A stretch of DNA of 64,000 nucleotides from Chrysemys picta bellii (lineage: Eukaryota; Chordata; Testudines; Emydidae). This document shows, piece after piece, positions 26,041 to 36,719 of the stretch (position 1 is the stretch's first letter; every line of letters begins with the position of its first letter). The stretch lies in NCBI RefSeq assembly GCF_011386835.1, contig NC_088792.1, forward strand, positions 39,980,882 through 40,044,881, read 5' to 3'. The notes beneath the pieces are model-generated. The model worked only from the letters and a program-made list of their open reading frames with translations, ran no database searches and was not told where the DNA came from. The position numbers were made by a program, and so were the translations under genes.

Positions 26041-27393
26041 CAACATGTAATTTAGCTTTCCTTTCTAAGCATGAAGCCTGGGGAAAAAAGCACTAGTAAA
26101 GTTGTATACTGTCTTCTGTGAAAATTTGAGACCTCCTTCGGTAGAAACGTTGGGTGAATATGAAGAATGATTTTATCTTTTTGAAAGACAGTGAATAGTG
26201 GATCAGCCACTAATGCATATAATTTGCTTATACACCTTGCAGCAATTATCTTAATAGACAAATGAAACAAAGCACAACTTCCTAAAAGGTTCAAAGGGAG
26301 ATCTCATCAATTGCTAAAGCACTAAGTTCAAATCGCAAGATGGAATATGGTGTCTTATTAAGACCTTTTAAAAAACATTTTGACTACATCGTTAGTGAAA
26401 ATTGGTTTACCACTTCCAGGAGCATGCTATTCTGATATACCTGAAAGGATAACTTCACAGAAGATAATGAAAAAGCTGTTTTTTTAAGATACAATAAATA
26501 TTCTCATATATAACTAATTGGTGCTGTCTATGGATCTATATCATACATGGAAATCCACAACATTTTCCACTTATGAATATAAGACTTTCATGTGGACTTT
26601 TTCCTGGAATGTAACAATACATTTTGCACTTTAAATGAATAACCTTTTTCTAACAACTCGAGTGTGCTATTCTCCATGCTGTTAGATGAAGAGACTGAAG
26701 ATCCAGGTGTTAAACCATCCCGTACTGTTGCGACGACAAGTCCGGTACTTATGGTAGAGGCTCTACTAGTCCTCTCGATAAGCAAATTAAGTCTGGGGAT
26801 CATTGCTGGCTGGTCCATGGTTTTGCATTTTTCCCCAACTGTGGTCCCCAAGATAAACATTTACAGAATGCTCATAAAAGCTCTTCTCTAAGAAAAGGAC
26901 AAAATGATCCCTCATATAAGTTATTTTCACATAGGGAGGGGGAGGGAACGCTTTATATCCAGACTTACAGGGCTTCTGCCTGGTTTTCCTCATGGGATGG
27001 GGCAGTTTTTCCCCCCACCACTACAGAAATAAAAGATATGTGAGCACACTGCCTTTATTCAGCAAGAGGAACAGTATGTGTTTTCACTCTCCGGAACCCC
27101 TATTTAGGGCATGGCAAAAACACCAACAGTAGGGGAAGCAGGGGCAGGCTGCTCCACTGCCAGGATCTTTCTGTAGGCCTAAGGAGACTCCAGTGGCCCC
27201 AACTCAGTGCCTGAATCTGCTGCACTCTGTTTTACTCTGCCGCTGGAAGCAAAGTGGAGCACTTAGAGTCGAAGTCATAAATTTGAAAATAAATTAACAC
27301 TAAAAATCAATGAAAACTCACAAGAGTTTCTTACATTTCATGTGTAGGAGAAGTGTACAGAAATCTGTGAAAAATGTGGCTGAGAGGCAGTTG
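26041..27393. other. PLXDC2 intron, no gene seen
   Basis: No exon, RNA gene or clear repeat boundary. The short open frames on both strands at 26588-26891 lack splice context or domains. Confidence 0.55.
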
Positions 27394-27395
27394 TA

Positions 27396-28322
27396 GGGTT
27401 ACCATAGGTCCGGATTTCCCCGGACATGTCCTCCTTTTGTGTGCTAAAAATAGCGTCCGGGGGGAATTTGCAAAGCTCTCACAATGTCCGGGATTAGCAG
27501 AGAGTGGCTGGGAGGGCTGCAGGGAAGTCCCGGGCTGGACTCGGGAGCAGCTGTAGAGGAGCCGGATCCGCCCTGCATTCTGAGCAGGCAGCTCCTTTGC
27601 AGCCCAGTCCGGCAGCACTGTGCAGGGCCAGACCGGGTTTTGTTGTGCAGGGCCAGACCGGGTTTTGTTGTGCTCGGGAGCTCAGCCACGTGTCCGGCTC
27701 GGCTGCACAGAGCCCAACACTCTGTTCTGAGCAGCAGGGTAAGGAGGTCAGGGGGCAGGAAGGTTCTGGAGGTGGAGGTCAAGAAACAGGGGGGGCTTTT
27801 TGGGGGCAGTGGAGAAAGTTTTGGGCAGTCAGGGTACAGGTAGGGGGTAGGGTCCTGGGGGGCAGTTGGGGGGGGGTCTTAGGAGGGGGCAGTTAGGGGA
27901 CAAGGAGCGGGGGGGGGGTAGGGGGCTGGGAGTTCTGGGGGGGAGCTGTCAGGGGGCAGGAGTGGAGAGAGGGATCGGAGCAGTCAGGGGACAGGGAGCA
28001 GAGGGGTTTAGATGGGTTGGGAGTTCTGGGGGGGGGCTGTCAGTGGGTGGGGAGTGGTTGGATGGGGCGTGGGAGTCCCAGGGGTCTGTCTGGGGGTGGG
28101 GGTGTGGATAAAGGTTGGGGCAGTCAGGGGACAAGAGGCAGGGAGGCTTAGATAGTCCTGGGGGGCAGTTAGGGGCAGGGGTCCCAGGAGGGGGTAGTCA
28201 GGGGACAAGGAACGGGGGGAGGGTTGGGAGGTCAGGGGGGGGCGGGAAGTGGGAGGGGCAGGGGCGGGGCTAGGGCGGGGCTCCTCCCGTCCTCTTTTTT
28301 GCTCGCTGAAATATGGTAACCC
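27396..28322. mobile_element. TA-flanked non-autonomous DNA transposon with expanded G-rich interior
   Basis: The terminal inverted repeats are GGGTTACCATA and TATGGTAACCC, flanked by TA (27394-27395 and 28323-28324). The left subterminal block has 'ccccggacatgtcc' and 'gtccggggggaattt', shared with the element at 40672-41229, so both are one family. The interior from about 27740 to 28280 is a G-rich, loosely tandem region with recurring 'cagtcaggggaca' and 'gggagttctggggg' units. The several GC-rich open frames are compositional. The Tc1/mariner-like affiliation is inferred from the TA flanks. Confidence 0.85.
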
Positions 28323-28324
28323 TA

Positions 28325-30034
28325 GGCAGTTGGTTACTGATTAGTGTCTCCAAAAGCAAAAACAGTATTGTGTATCTAAACTTCTTTCATATATTTGCTC
28401 TAAAAACCATGTGTGCTCTGTTTAACGAGACAGGATTCATAAAAGGCCATAGCTTCACTCTATGGTTACACAAGCAAAAACCACTGCAGGCCCGATCTAA
28501 TTCCCACTGGAATCAACAAAAAACTTTCCACCGTCTTCAGTAAAGTTAGATCAGACCGCAAGTGCTGAAATTTTTACTACTAGCCATTTGAGCACAACTT
28601 AATGAGGCATCAGCAGAAACCCTTCAAAAACTAAACATTTTTAGTCCATTTTTTGGTAATTTTTTACAGAAACACACATGATCTTTCTACAGTATCATGT
28701 TCACCTAGTAGAAGTGGATAAACCCAATGGCCTCTGGTTTTTGAAGAGCCTATCAGTTATAATTCCATGTTCATATATGTATCTAAACTACCACAGTGTC
28801 TGTTGTATAAAGCAAAGCAGTAGAGATCTAATAAGAATGGCTGTTCTCATGTGATTTCCACCATTACCACCCTCTCATGGAAGCAGAGGCTGTCTAGTCC
28901 TCATCACATCTGTTAGAAGACAGAGGGCATCACAGGATGAGGCCTAGATAGGTTTTATTGTGGATGCAACTGCATCAAGGGTTCTATTTTCAAACACTGA
29001 TCTAATTGAATCCAAGAGGGATATGAATCTGATATTTTCAATCCACACTCCCTTGGTTTCATTTTTAGAAATGTTTGCATCCAAACTATAAAGTCTTTGT
29101 TACCTAAGGACACTTTGGTAATTTATGTGAGGGGAGGTGGCAGTCCTACAGCACTCCTACCAGAGAAATTACAAATGGCAACCTTGTTGGCAATCTCATC
29201 AGAGAAGTGTCAGTCTGAATTACTTTCTCACTCTTAGAATTAGTTCCTCAAGCTCAGAATTGAGCTACACCATTCACTGGATAACGTAGAAGAATTCATA
29301 CCATTGTCTGTACTGTCTCAACAGAAGGACAACTTTTTTGGGGAGGCGGGGGGTAGGGAGGAAATAGGGAGTAAAATGGGGGTGGGGGAAGAGTCACACA
29401 AAACAAACCATTTTAAGTGGGACATCCAGACACAAAATTATTAGCTTTTGGTGGTTCTAACTTTGCTCATCCCTTCAGGACAGTCTTACCCTCTATGTAT
29501 TATATATGTATACAAGACTTTCGTTTCCACAACTCTCAATCTAGCACTGCATTCACTTTAATTTTAAAGAATCATTTGCAACATGATGAATCAAAGAATG
29601 AAAAATCCAAGGCTCTTAAATTTCAAATATCAGTAAGCAAACTTCACAAATACAAAAATGATTGCCTGCCAGAATAAAAGGCACAATTAAACTGCACCTA
29701 ACGAGATAGCTCCCTTTTTTTTGGACACTGTATTTACAGAAATTGTACTGTATGACTTACATTGAAACAAAAGGATGAAGAAAATCTTAAGTAATCAAGG
29801 AAATGGAGCTGGACATTAATAGGTATTTCATCTTCTCACTGAACTACTGGGGTCTGAGTTTTAACAAATACATGATCATCAAAACATTGCTATGGGAACA
29901 GCAAACTCAGACCAATTGTATTTGTGAATGAACTAAAGATACTGCTTGTAGAAAAAATAAACACACATTGCATCCAATTGGATGGCAGGTGATAAGAACA
30001 AAACATACCAAGCCAAACTAAATTCCTTCTTTGA
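28325..30034. other. PLXDC2 intron, no gene seen
   Basis: Intronic DNA with a G-rich patch near 29340-29390. No coding exon or named repeat is supported. Confidence 0.55.
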
Positions 30035-31232
30035 CAGGATTACTGGCCAAGTGGGAGAAAGCAGTAGACGTGATATATCTTGATTTTAGTAAGGTTTTTT
30101 GAAACAGTCCCACATGACATTTTCATAAGCAAACTAGGAAAATGTGGTCAAGATGAAATTACTCTAAAGTGAGTGTACAACTGGTTGAAAGATTGTATTC
30201 AGAGTAATTAGCAATGGTTCCCTGTCAAAGTAGGAGGGCGGGTCTAGAGGAGTTCTGCAAGGGTGAGTCCCAGGTCAAGTACTATTTAATATTTTCATTA
30301 ATGAGTTAAAAAACAGGGTGGACAATATGCTCATAAAATTTAAAGGTTTCAGAGTAGCAGCCGTGTTAGTCTGTATCCGCAAAAAGAAGAAGAGGAGTAC
30401 TTGTGGCACCTTAGAGACTAACAAATTTATTAGAGCATAAGCTTTCGTGGACTACAGCCCACTTCTTCGGAAGATGACACCAAACTTAGAAGTGTTGCAA
30501 ATAACTTGTAGTACCTTCAGGAAGGAAAAATCAAATGCACAACTACAAAAGGGGAAATAACTGACCAGGTGGTTGTACTGCTGAAAAGCATTTGGGGACT
30601 ATAGTAGGTCATAAATTGAACATGAGTCAACAATGTGATGCAGTTGCAAACAAGGCTAATATCACTCTGAGGTGTGTTACAAGGAGTGTCCTATGGAACA
30701 CATGGGAGGTAACTGTCCCACTCTAATTGGCACTCATGAGGCCTCAACTGGAGTATTGTGTCCAATTTTGGACACCACCCTTTAGGAAAACTGTGGATAA
30801 ATTAGAAAGAGTTCAAAAGAAAGCAACAAAAATGCTAAAAGGTTTAGAAAACCTAACCTATAAAGAAAGGTTACAAAAATTGAGCATGGTAACAATCTTC
30901 AAATATGTAAAGGGCTATTATAAAGAGGATGGTGATCAGCTGTTCTCCATGTCCACTGAAGGTAGAACAAGATGTAATGGACTTAATCTTAAATTAGGGA
31001 GATTTAAATTAGATATTGGGAAAAACTTTCTAACTTTAAGGGCTGGTAATCTCTGAAATAGGCTTCCAAGAGAGGTTTTAGAATCCCCATCACTGGAGAT
31101 TTTTAAGAACAAGTTGGACAAACACCAGTCAGGGATGGTCCAGGTTTACGTGGTCCTACCTCAGCACAGAGGGCTAGACTTGATGACATCTCAAGGTCCC
31201 TTCCAGTTCTACATTTCTATGATTCTACTAGT
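30035..31232 (+). mobile_element. CR1 LINE fragment, interrupted by a short repeat
   Basis: It starts within the reverse transcriptase: 'ttgattttagtaaggttttt' corresponds to a DFSKAF-type motif. It continues through [12 protein letters not shown] and LERVQKKATKML and ends with the CR1 3' UTR 'catctcaaggtcccttccag' and a CTATGATTCTA tail. An insertion at 30347-30471 splits the sequence between 'cataaaattt' and 'gatgacaccaaactt', which are contiguous in CR1. Frameshifts and stops are frequent. Confidence 0.9.
30347..30471 (+). mobile_element. Short interspersed repeat (GTTTCAGAGTAGCAGCCG... type) nested in CR1
   Basis: This is the most complete copy in the window: 'ggtttcagagtagcagccgt', 'gttagtctgtatccgc', 'gtacttgtggcacctta', 'gagactaacaaatttatt', 'gcataagctttcgtgg' and 'cagcccacttcttcgg'. 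The segments GTTAGTCT and AGACTAAC are inverted repeats of each other. Fragments of the same repeat lie at 2092-2146 and 57296-57328. I know this sequence as abundant in reptile genomes but am not sure of its class; a link to Penelope-like elements is possible. Confidence 0.85.
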
Positions 31233-31269
31233 TTGCTCCCATACCTCCTTTCTTATAAAATGTATTAGA

Positions 31270-31966
31270 CAGAGGTTCTTAAACTATGGTCCGTGGACCA
31301 CCAGTGGTCCGCGAGCTCCATTCAGGTGGTCAGTGGATAGTTCCCTCTAAGATGCGCGTCTGGGTGTCCAGACACAAGAGAATGAAGGGCCACGCACCTA
31401 AATTAGTGGAGCCGTGCAGGCGTGGCTCCACTAATTAGGGGCCTGGACCCTGGACAAGATGCACATGTAAGGTGATATGGTGGCCTTGGGGGGGAATAGT
31501 GGGTAGGTGGGAAAGGGCAGTGGAGTGAGAAGAGTGGGGGATTTGGGACATGCAGGGCTGCGGCAACCAGAGAAAGAGATGACTTTCCCCAGCTTCAGGG
31601 CTGGGGCTGCTGAGGAGAGATGACCCTCCTTTCTAGCCTCAGCTCTGTGGCTGCTGCAGTGGGGGAGAGAGGGAAAGACCCCACTCCTTCCCAGCCCCTG
31701 CTTGGGGGCTGCCACGGCGGGGGAGAGAGGGCACACCCATCGCATTAGAAAGGTAAGACTACTGATTTAAAATATGAGTTGTGTGCTTTTATTTGTAGAA
31801 CAAAAAAATGTTAATTATTGTTTTTTTTAATATAGCACTTTTATCCAAAGTGCTTTACAATAGTTAGCTAACAGTACAAACAACATTTGGAAAGATCTTT
31901 AAGTGGTCTGCCAAGACCCTCAGCAATTTTCAAGTGGTCTGCGAAAAAAAAAGTTTGAGAACCACT
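31270..31966. mobile_element. hAT-type non-autonomous element
   Basis: The left end CAGAGGTTCTTAAACTATGG pairs with the right end, reverse complemented, CAGTGGTTCTCAAACTTTTT. GTATTAGA is repeated at 31262-31269 and 31967-31974. The last G of the CACTG end can be counted either in the element or in the duplication. 'Gtggtccg' and 'gtggtctgcg' motifs recur near the ends. A probable nested unit with 'gttccctctaagatgcgcgt' and a palindromic 'ctaattagtggagcc'-type block lies near 31340-31440. No transposase frame is present. Confidence 0.8.
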
Positions 31967-31970
31967 GTAT

Positions 31971-32045
<75 letters not shown>
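31971..32045. repeat. (GA)n(GT)n microsatellite
   Basis: About 36 bp of GA repeats pass directly into about 32 bp of GT repeats. The tract starts inside the target-site duplication of the adjoining hAT element. Confidence 0.95.
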
Positions 32046-32049
<4 letters not shown>

Positions 32050-32479
32050 GGGGGTGGAGGGGGGGAGAAAGAGAGAGAGATGTAACTCTGCAAAATTTAT
32101 CATAAAGAGAAACAAAATTACAGAACGTTGAATAATTAAGGAATGAATCTTTAATTCTGAATTAGATATAGACATTTACAGATGAGCAGTTTATACATCA
32201 GTTATGTTTTCCTCAACCTACATTTGCAAAACAAAATGGCAAAACTGGGAGGAAAGGCAGGCAAATTATATATAAGACAGGTCATATTTCAGAAAGAGTA
32301 GACATAGATAATGATAAAAATGGTTTTGGAAATTTAGAAATTGGAAATTACCACAAATCCAATAAATGACATTTTAGAATAACAGCAATTAAAAATCTTT
32401 CCCTACCGCAAAAGAGTACTTTGGGTATACTCTTCATTTTCACTTCATAGAGAAAAAAGTACTACTATCAAAATGACAC

Positions 32480-32700
32480 AGAAAGGCAGCATGGTCCAGC
32501 ATTGGATACCAGAACCAGGAATCACAAAACTTGGGTTCCTTTCCCAGCTTTATTACTGACTCATGTGACCTTGAGCAAGTTACTCAAAATCTCAGCCCCA
32601 ATTACCCCAATATATAAAATATGGGTAAAAATGTTTTGTAAAAAACACTTCCAGGTCTGTGGATGAAAAGCACTGAGTATTATTATCCAGACAAAAAAGA
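32480..32700 (+). mobile_element. MIR-type CORE-SINE
   Basis: It reads in the MIR forward direction: 'ggcagcatggtccagcattgg' (head; shortened 'gcagcatggtccagcattg'), 'cttgggttcctttcccagct', 'gtgaccttgagcaagttact' and 'aaagcactgagtattattat' (core and tail). It is diverged, as expected for an ancient SINE. Confidence 0.85.
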
Positions 32701-33538
32701 GCAACAAGATGAAGAAAAAAACAACAACAAAAAAGACAATGTGACTTCACAATGAACAGCATTGCAGCTGCTTACAGGTCCTTTCCATCACCGCCCCTGG
32801 ACTTGCTGGAAGAAGATCACAAGCATGCTCAGTGGTACCGGGGCAGGGGAATGGCATGTGTGCTGCATTGCTGATTAGGCCTCTGATTTATGCACATTTT
32901 CAATATTTTTAAAATTAGACCCAGGAAGGAATCCATGCCATTGTGGCAAGTGTCAGGTACACGTCCAACCACCATTAGGAAAGGAGGTTGCGTGTGAGAG
33001 ATTCTGTGTGCATATGCTGGGATGTTTTCATAGTGGACAACTGGATGGGAAGAAAATAGGATCGCTCTACTAAGAGCTGCAGTGCAGCTTCCTCATGAAA
33101 TTGTGCTTTAGCAAGCAGGAAAGACTGCTGGCACAGAACTCCCTTTAGTTATAATCAAAGCATAATAGTAAATAATGTTATTTTGCATGTATATAGCATG
33201 TTATACACAAGGACCTCTGAATAGGACTTATTTAGAACAAGCATTTCAAAAATGCGAAAAGACTAATTACAGTGGATAAGCCCTTTGCAAACTACTGTAT
33301 GAGAATCTTGTACAAGATATAGCTAACAACTGCTTATTTAGAAGAACTTGATTGTTACTAGTCAGTCATTCTCAGCACTGCTTCATCTTCTAGGTTGTTT
33401 ATATCAAGGATAAACCCTTTGCCCAGCCCTTCTCTTTTCAACAGCATTCATACTTTGTAAACCTCTATCAAGAAAATTTCCAGTTTACAAAAATAACTTA
33501 ACATGTACAACACCAGAACTGTAATCTGATGCTCCAAA

Positions 33539-33674
33539 CAGGGGTGCTGGAACAATTTTTATAGTGGAGGTGCTGAGAGCCATTGAACCAATCTGTAAGC
33601 CCTGTATATAATGAAAACCATTTCAAGCCAGGGGGTTCAGCAGCACCCCTGTATCCCCAGTTCCAGCGCCTATG
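33539..33674. mobile_element. Short MITE (CAGGGGTGCTGGAAC type)
   Basis: This 136-bp unit starts CAGGGGTGCTGGAACAATTT and ends GTTCCAGCGCCTATG. The flanks GCTCCAAA and GCTCCTGA agree at 6 of 8 positions, compatible with a decayed hAT duplication. An inverted second copy lies at 38774-38908. Confidence 0.75.
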
Positions 33675-33699
33675 GCTCCTGAAGATAGTCTTAGTTCCC

Positions 33700-34225
33700 A
33701 GTTTGTAGTGAAAATGTTCAGACTAAGATTATTTGCTGAAAATTGCAGTTTTTCACCCCAGAACTATTCAGGAATTTGACAAAATAGTTTCAGGCAAAAA
33801 AATTCTTTTTGGGAACTTAGAAGTTTGGCAGCAGACTCCCTTAGAAGCATTAGCTCAGTGGTTAGGGCACTCACCCAGGTCCAATTCTCCCCGCTGCCTG
33901 ACGTGAAGCTGGGATTTGAACTTGGTTCTCCCACATCCACAAAGAGTGCCCTGACCGCCAGGATATAAAGAGCTATTCTCATTCACTTTCTCTGTCCTAG
34001 TGACAATTCATTATCATTCAGAGCAGCAATACAGAGTCATTCATAATGACAATGAATAAAAAATCCATTTTGGGTCAAACTAACAATGTTACATTCAATT
34101 TGAAATGGATTTTTTAAATTCATCAAAAATAATTACACTTTTTAGATTAAGTTTCACCCAAACCAATATTTCCCCTTGATTTTGGAACTGCCAACAAACC
34201 AATGTTGGTTATTTGCCCTGCTCTA
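33700..34225 (+). repeat. Second copy of the old repeat with an inverted tRNA-like core
   Basis: TAGCTCAGTGG at about 33850 matches the pol III A-box exactly. The inverted arm, read on the minus strand, contains GTTCAAATC, a good B-box, and a partial A-box. The following stretch (ctttctctgtcctagtgaca) and the flanks match the layout of 13148-13895. It is not a tRNA gene: no cloverleaf or anticodon arm is conserved. Confidence 0.55.
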
Positions 34226-35829
34226 CTGCTATGTGGGATGCTCTGAACAAGCACTGTTATTAGCACTATTAGTATTGTAGTTCACTAAATGAACAATTCA
34301 TCAGTTTCTATAGGATTAATTTTCCAGATTGGATACCAAGATACACTAAAGATTAAATCTTGACCCAAAAGTTACAGAACTATATCTGGATCTGGGAACT
34401 GAAATGAAGTTTGTTAGGTGTTCAGATTTGAGACTCAGGCTCATCTCTAATTTTAATATAAATAAATATATTTAAAAATCAGTTTCCTATGCTACAAGGT
34501 AAATATTCAGAATATATGTTTAACTTTAACTGCAACTGCTTTATGTTTTACCTGTAATAGGCAAGAACCACTGGAGCTACTCTTGGCTGCCTTAAAAACA
34601 TAGATGAGAGACTACAGAATCATTTGGTTTGGAAAGTAGTTCTAATGAGTCTTATACTCTGATCCTCTGTATCATGGAAGTATTGATTTAATTATCCACC
34701 CATAACAGGTCGATGTCTTCTCTAGCACTAGCCCAATCATTCTGCAGTCTCCCTTACCAGCTTTTCTATTGCCTAGCTGTAGATGGAGTTACAAAGCTTT
34801 TTCTAAATGTTAAACTAAGATTTCCTTGAAGTTTCCCAAGTCACATTAGTGATTTTTCTGTCCTTGTTGATAAATGATAATAAATTGTCCAGACATCTTT
34901 ATAATATCCCTTTGCATTTCTGAGGACGGTGACCCCCTACAACTCAAAATCATGCTTCCTTTCCAAATTGAACAGGCACAAGCTCTCAAACATGCCTCAT
35001 GGTTCTTATTTTCCAAACCTATTACTATTTGTCAATATCTTTTCAAAATATGGTGCCCAAAAGCCAATTGCAATACTCCAAATGAGACATAGCCAGTCTG
35101 CATAGTGAAGTAATTGTTTTGGCTGTTTACTTGTGTTAGCCTATCAAAAAAATCTGGGTTTTAAAAATTGCTTAAAATCTGAATTTTAGAGAATTAAAGC
35201 TAAAGTTCACCAGCTGTAATGTGGAAGGTTTTTTTCTATGAATACTTAATGAGCATCTTTAATTTTGGGGGCTGAATCCTGAATTAAGTTGTTTACTATC
35301 CAAATTAATTTTAAAATAATAATGCTTTAATATTCATGTAGAAAAGAACATTTTTTATGTACTATGACTATCAGTCTTTAAGCACATGTACACATACACA
35401 AAATAAATTCTTACAATATACTGACTCAATGTCAACTCAAGGAATTAACAGTATCCCACAAAAAATACCTCAAATTTTATCCCATGCTATCTTCTGTGGG
35501 AAAAGCCTGTGCGAGTACTGTGTATAGGCCTTAAAGTTTGGTCAGGGGAAGGAGACAGTCAGGAAACTTGCTTTTTCTTGCCAATAGGAGAGTGAGCTGT
35601 AGAGCCACACAACTCACTGAGTAATGAATACAATCCCACAGATTTACACCTGGAGGAGGTTGTTAGTTCATGCACCTCAACTGATCTCAACTACTGAGAT
35701 AGAACAAGGGGAGATAGAGCTGGGAACTCAACCATATAAATGTGTGGCTTTATAGATTAGTCCTAACACCGTTTTTATACTGCACTCCCTTATCTGAGTG
35801 CCTCACAGCTCCCATAATGCAGGGTCACA
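34226..35829. other. PLXDC2 intron, no gene seen
   Basis: AT-rich intron sequence with no supported feature. Confidence 0.6.
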
Positions 35830-36132
35830 GGCTTTGTCTACACTACACAGCTTTTAGCGATATGGCCATGTCGACACGGCTGTGTCGCTAAAAGTCGGAC
35901 AGTGTAAATGCTGTTTGTCGACACTTTTGCCAACAAAATACTTCCACCCCCTACGAGCGGGATTCGCGTTGTAGACAGGAGAACGCTCCTGCCGACAACA
36001 AGCCATTTATACTGCCACTTGCTGCGGCAAAACTTTTGTCTCTCGGGGGGCGGAGGGAGGAGTTCTTTAAGCACCTCTGAACAACAAAATTGTGAACGAC
36101 AAAACTGTTCAATTGGCAGTGTAGACAAAGCC
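35830..36132. mobile_element. Harbinger-type MITE
   Basis: This 303-bp element has the terminal inverted repeat GGCTTTGTCTACACTAC at the left and GTGTAGACAAAGCC at the right. ACA flanks both sides (35827-35829, 36133-36135), the 3-bp length expected for PIF/Harbinger. The TCTACACTAC core is shared with the ends of the full transposon at 16259. The 137- and 100-residue open frames crossing it are not genes. Confidence 0.8.
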
Positions 36133-36719
36133 ACAGTCACTGACAGACAGACTGGAGGTGAAAGGGTCCATAAACCTATTATTAATCCAATAAGCCATTC
36201 ACTCTTTCAGGCAATGCAAAGAATCAACTTGGTGCCACTGTTTTTTATTAAACCATATGAAGCCAGCTGCAGAAGGAAGCTTATCTCTGGGAGACTTCTT
36301 CACTATTGTTATCATATTTAGGGTTCATTCTAATGCTCCCTTCAGGTTGATTGGATTATTTTATCCTGAGAAACTTGTACGGAAAGAGTGAAAGGCAACA
36401 TCCAAACACCCTTAAGTTTAGAAGGGAGGGACAGATTGTCTGTACAGATTTTAATTTTACACCAATCCGCTCAAGAATGAATACAATAAAGAACTGTTAC
36501 ACAGCTTTGTTTCTGATTTACTGATGCAGGATTCTAAAAAGCAAAACATTCTCAGAATATAAATTTGTCAACTTTGAATGTAGCATTCTCAGATCAAAGC
36601 AAAGATAATGGGCACTATCACAATAAAATTACTATGCAAATATCTGGCAAGGACTCTATTTTGGTATAATTTTGAAACATTGTGTACTCCAAAATTACTA
36701 AAGATAATTAAGTCCAATT
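36133..36719. other. PLXDC2 intron, no gene seen
   Basis: No feature recognised. Confidence 0.55.

Noticed and set aside
27331..28208. Overlapping open frames of 60-130 residues on both strands
   Set aside because: All fall in the G-rich interior of a TA-flanked element and have low-complexity translations.
33845..33900. Possible tRNA gene (TAGCTCAGTGG A-box)
   Set aside because: The A-box fits, but no cloverleaf, anticodon loop or acceptor stem can be drawn. It is a SINE core shared with 13445.
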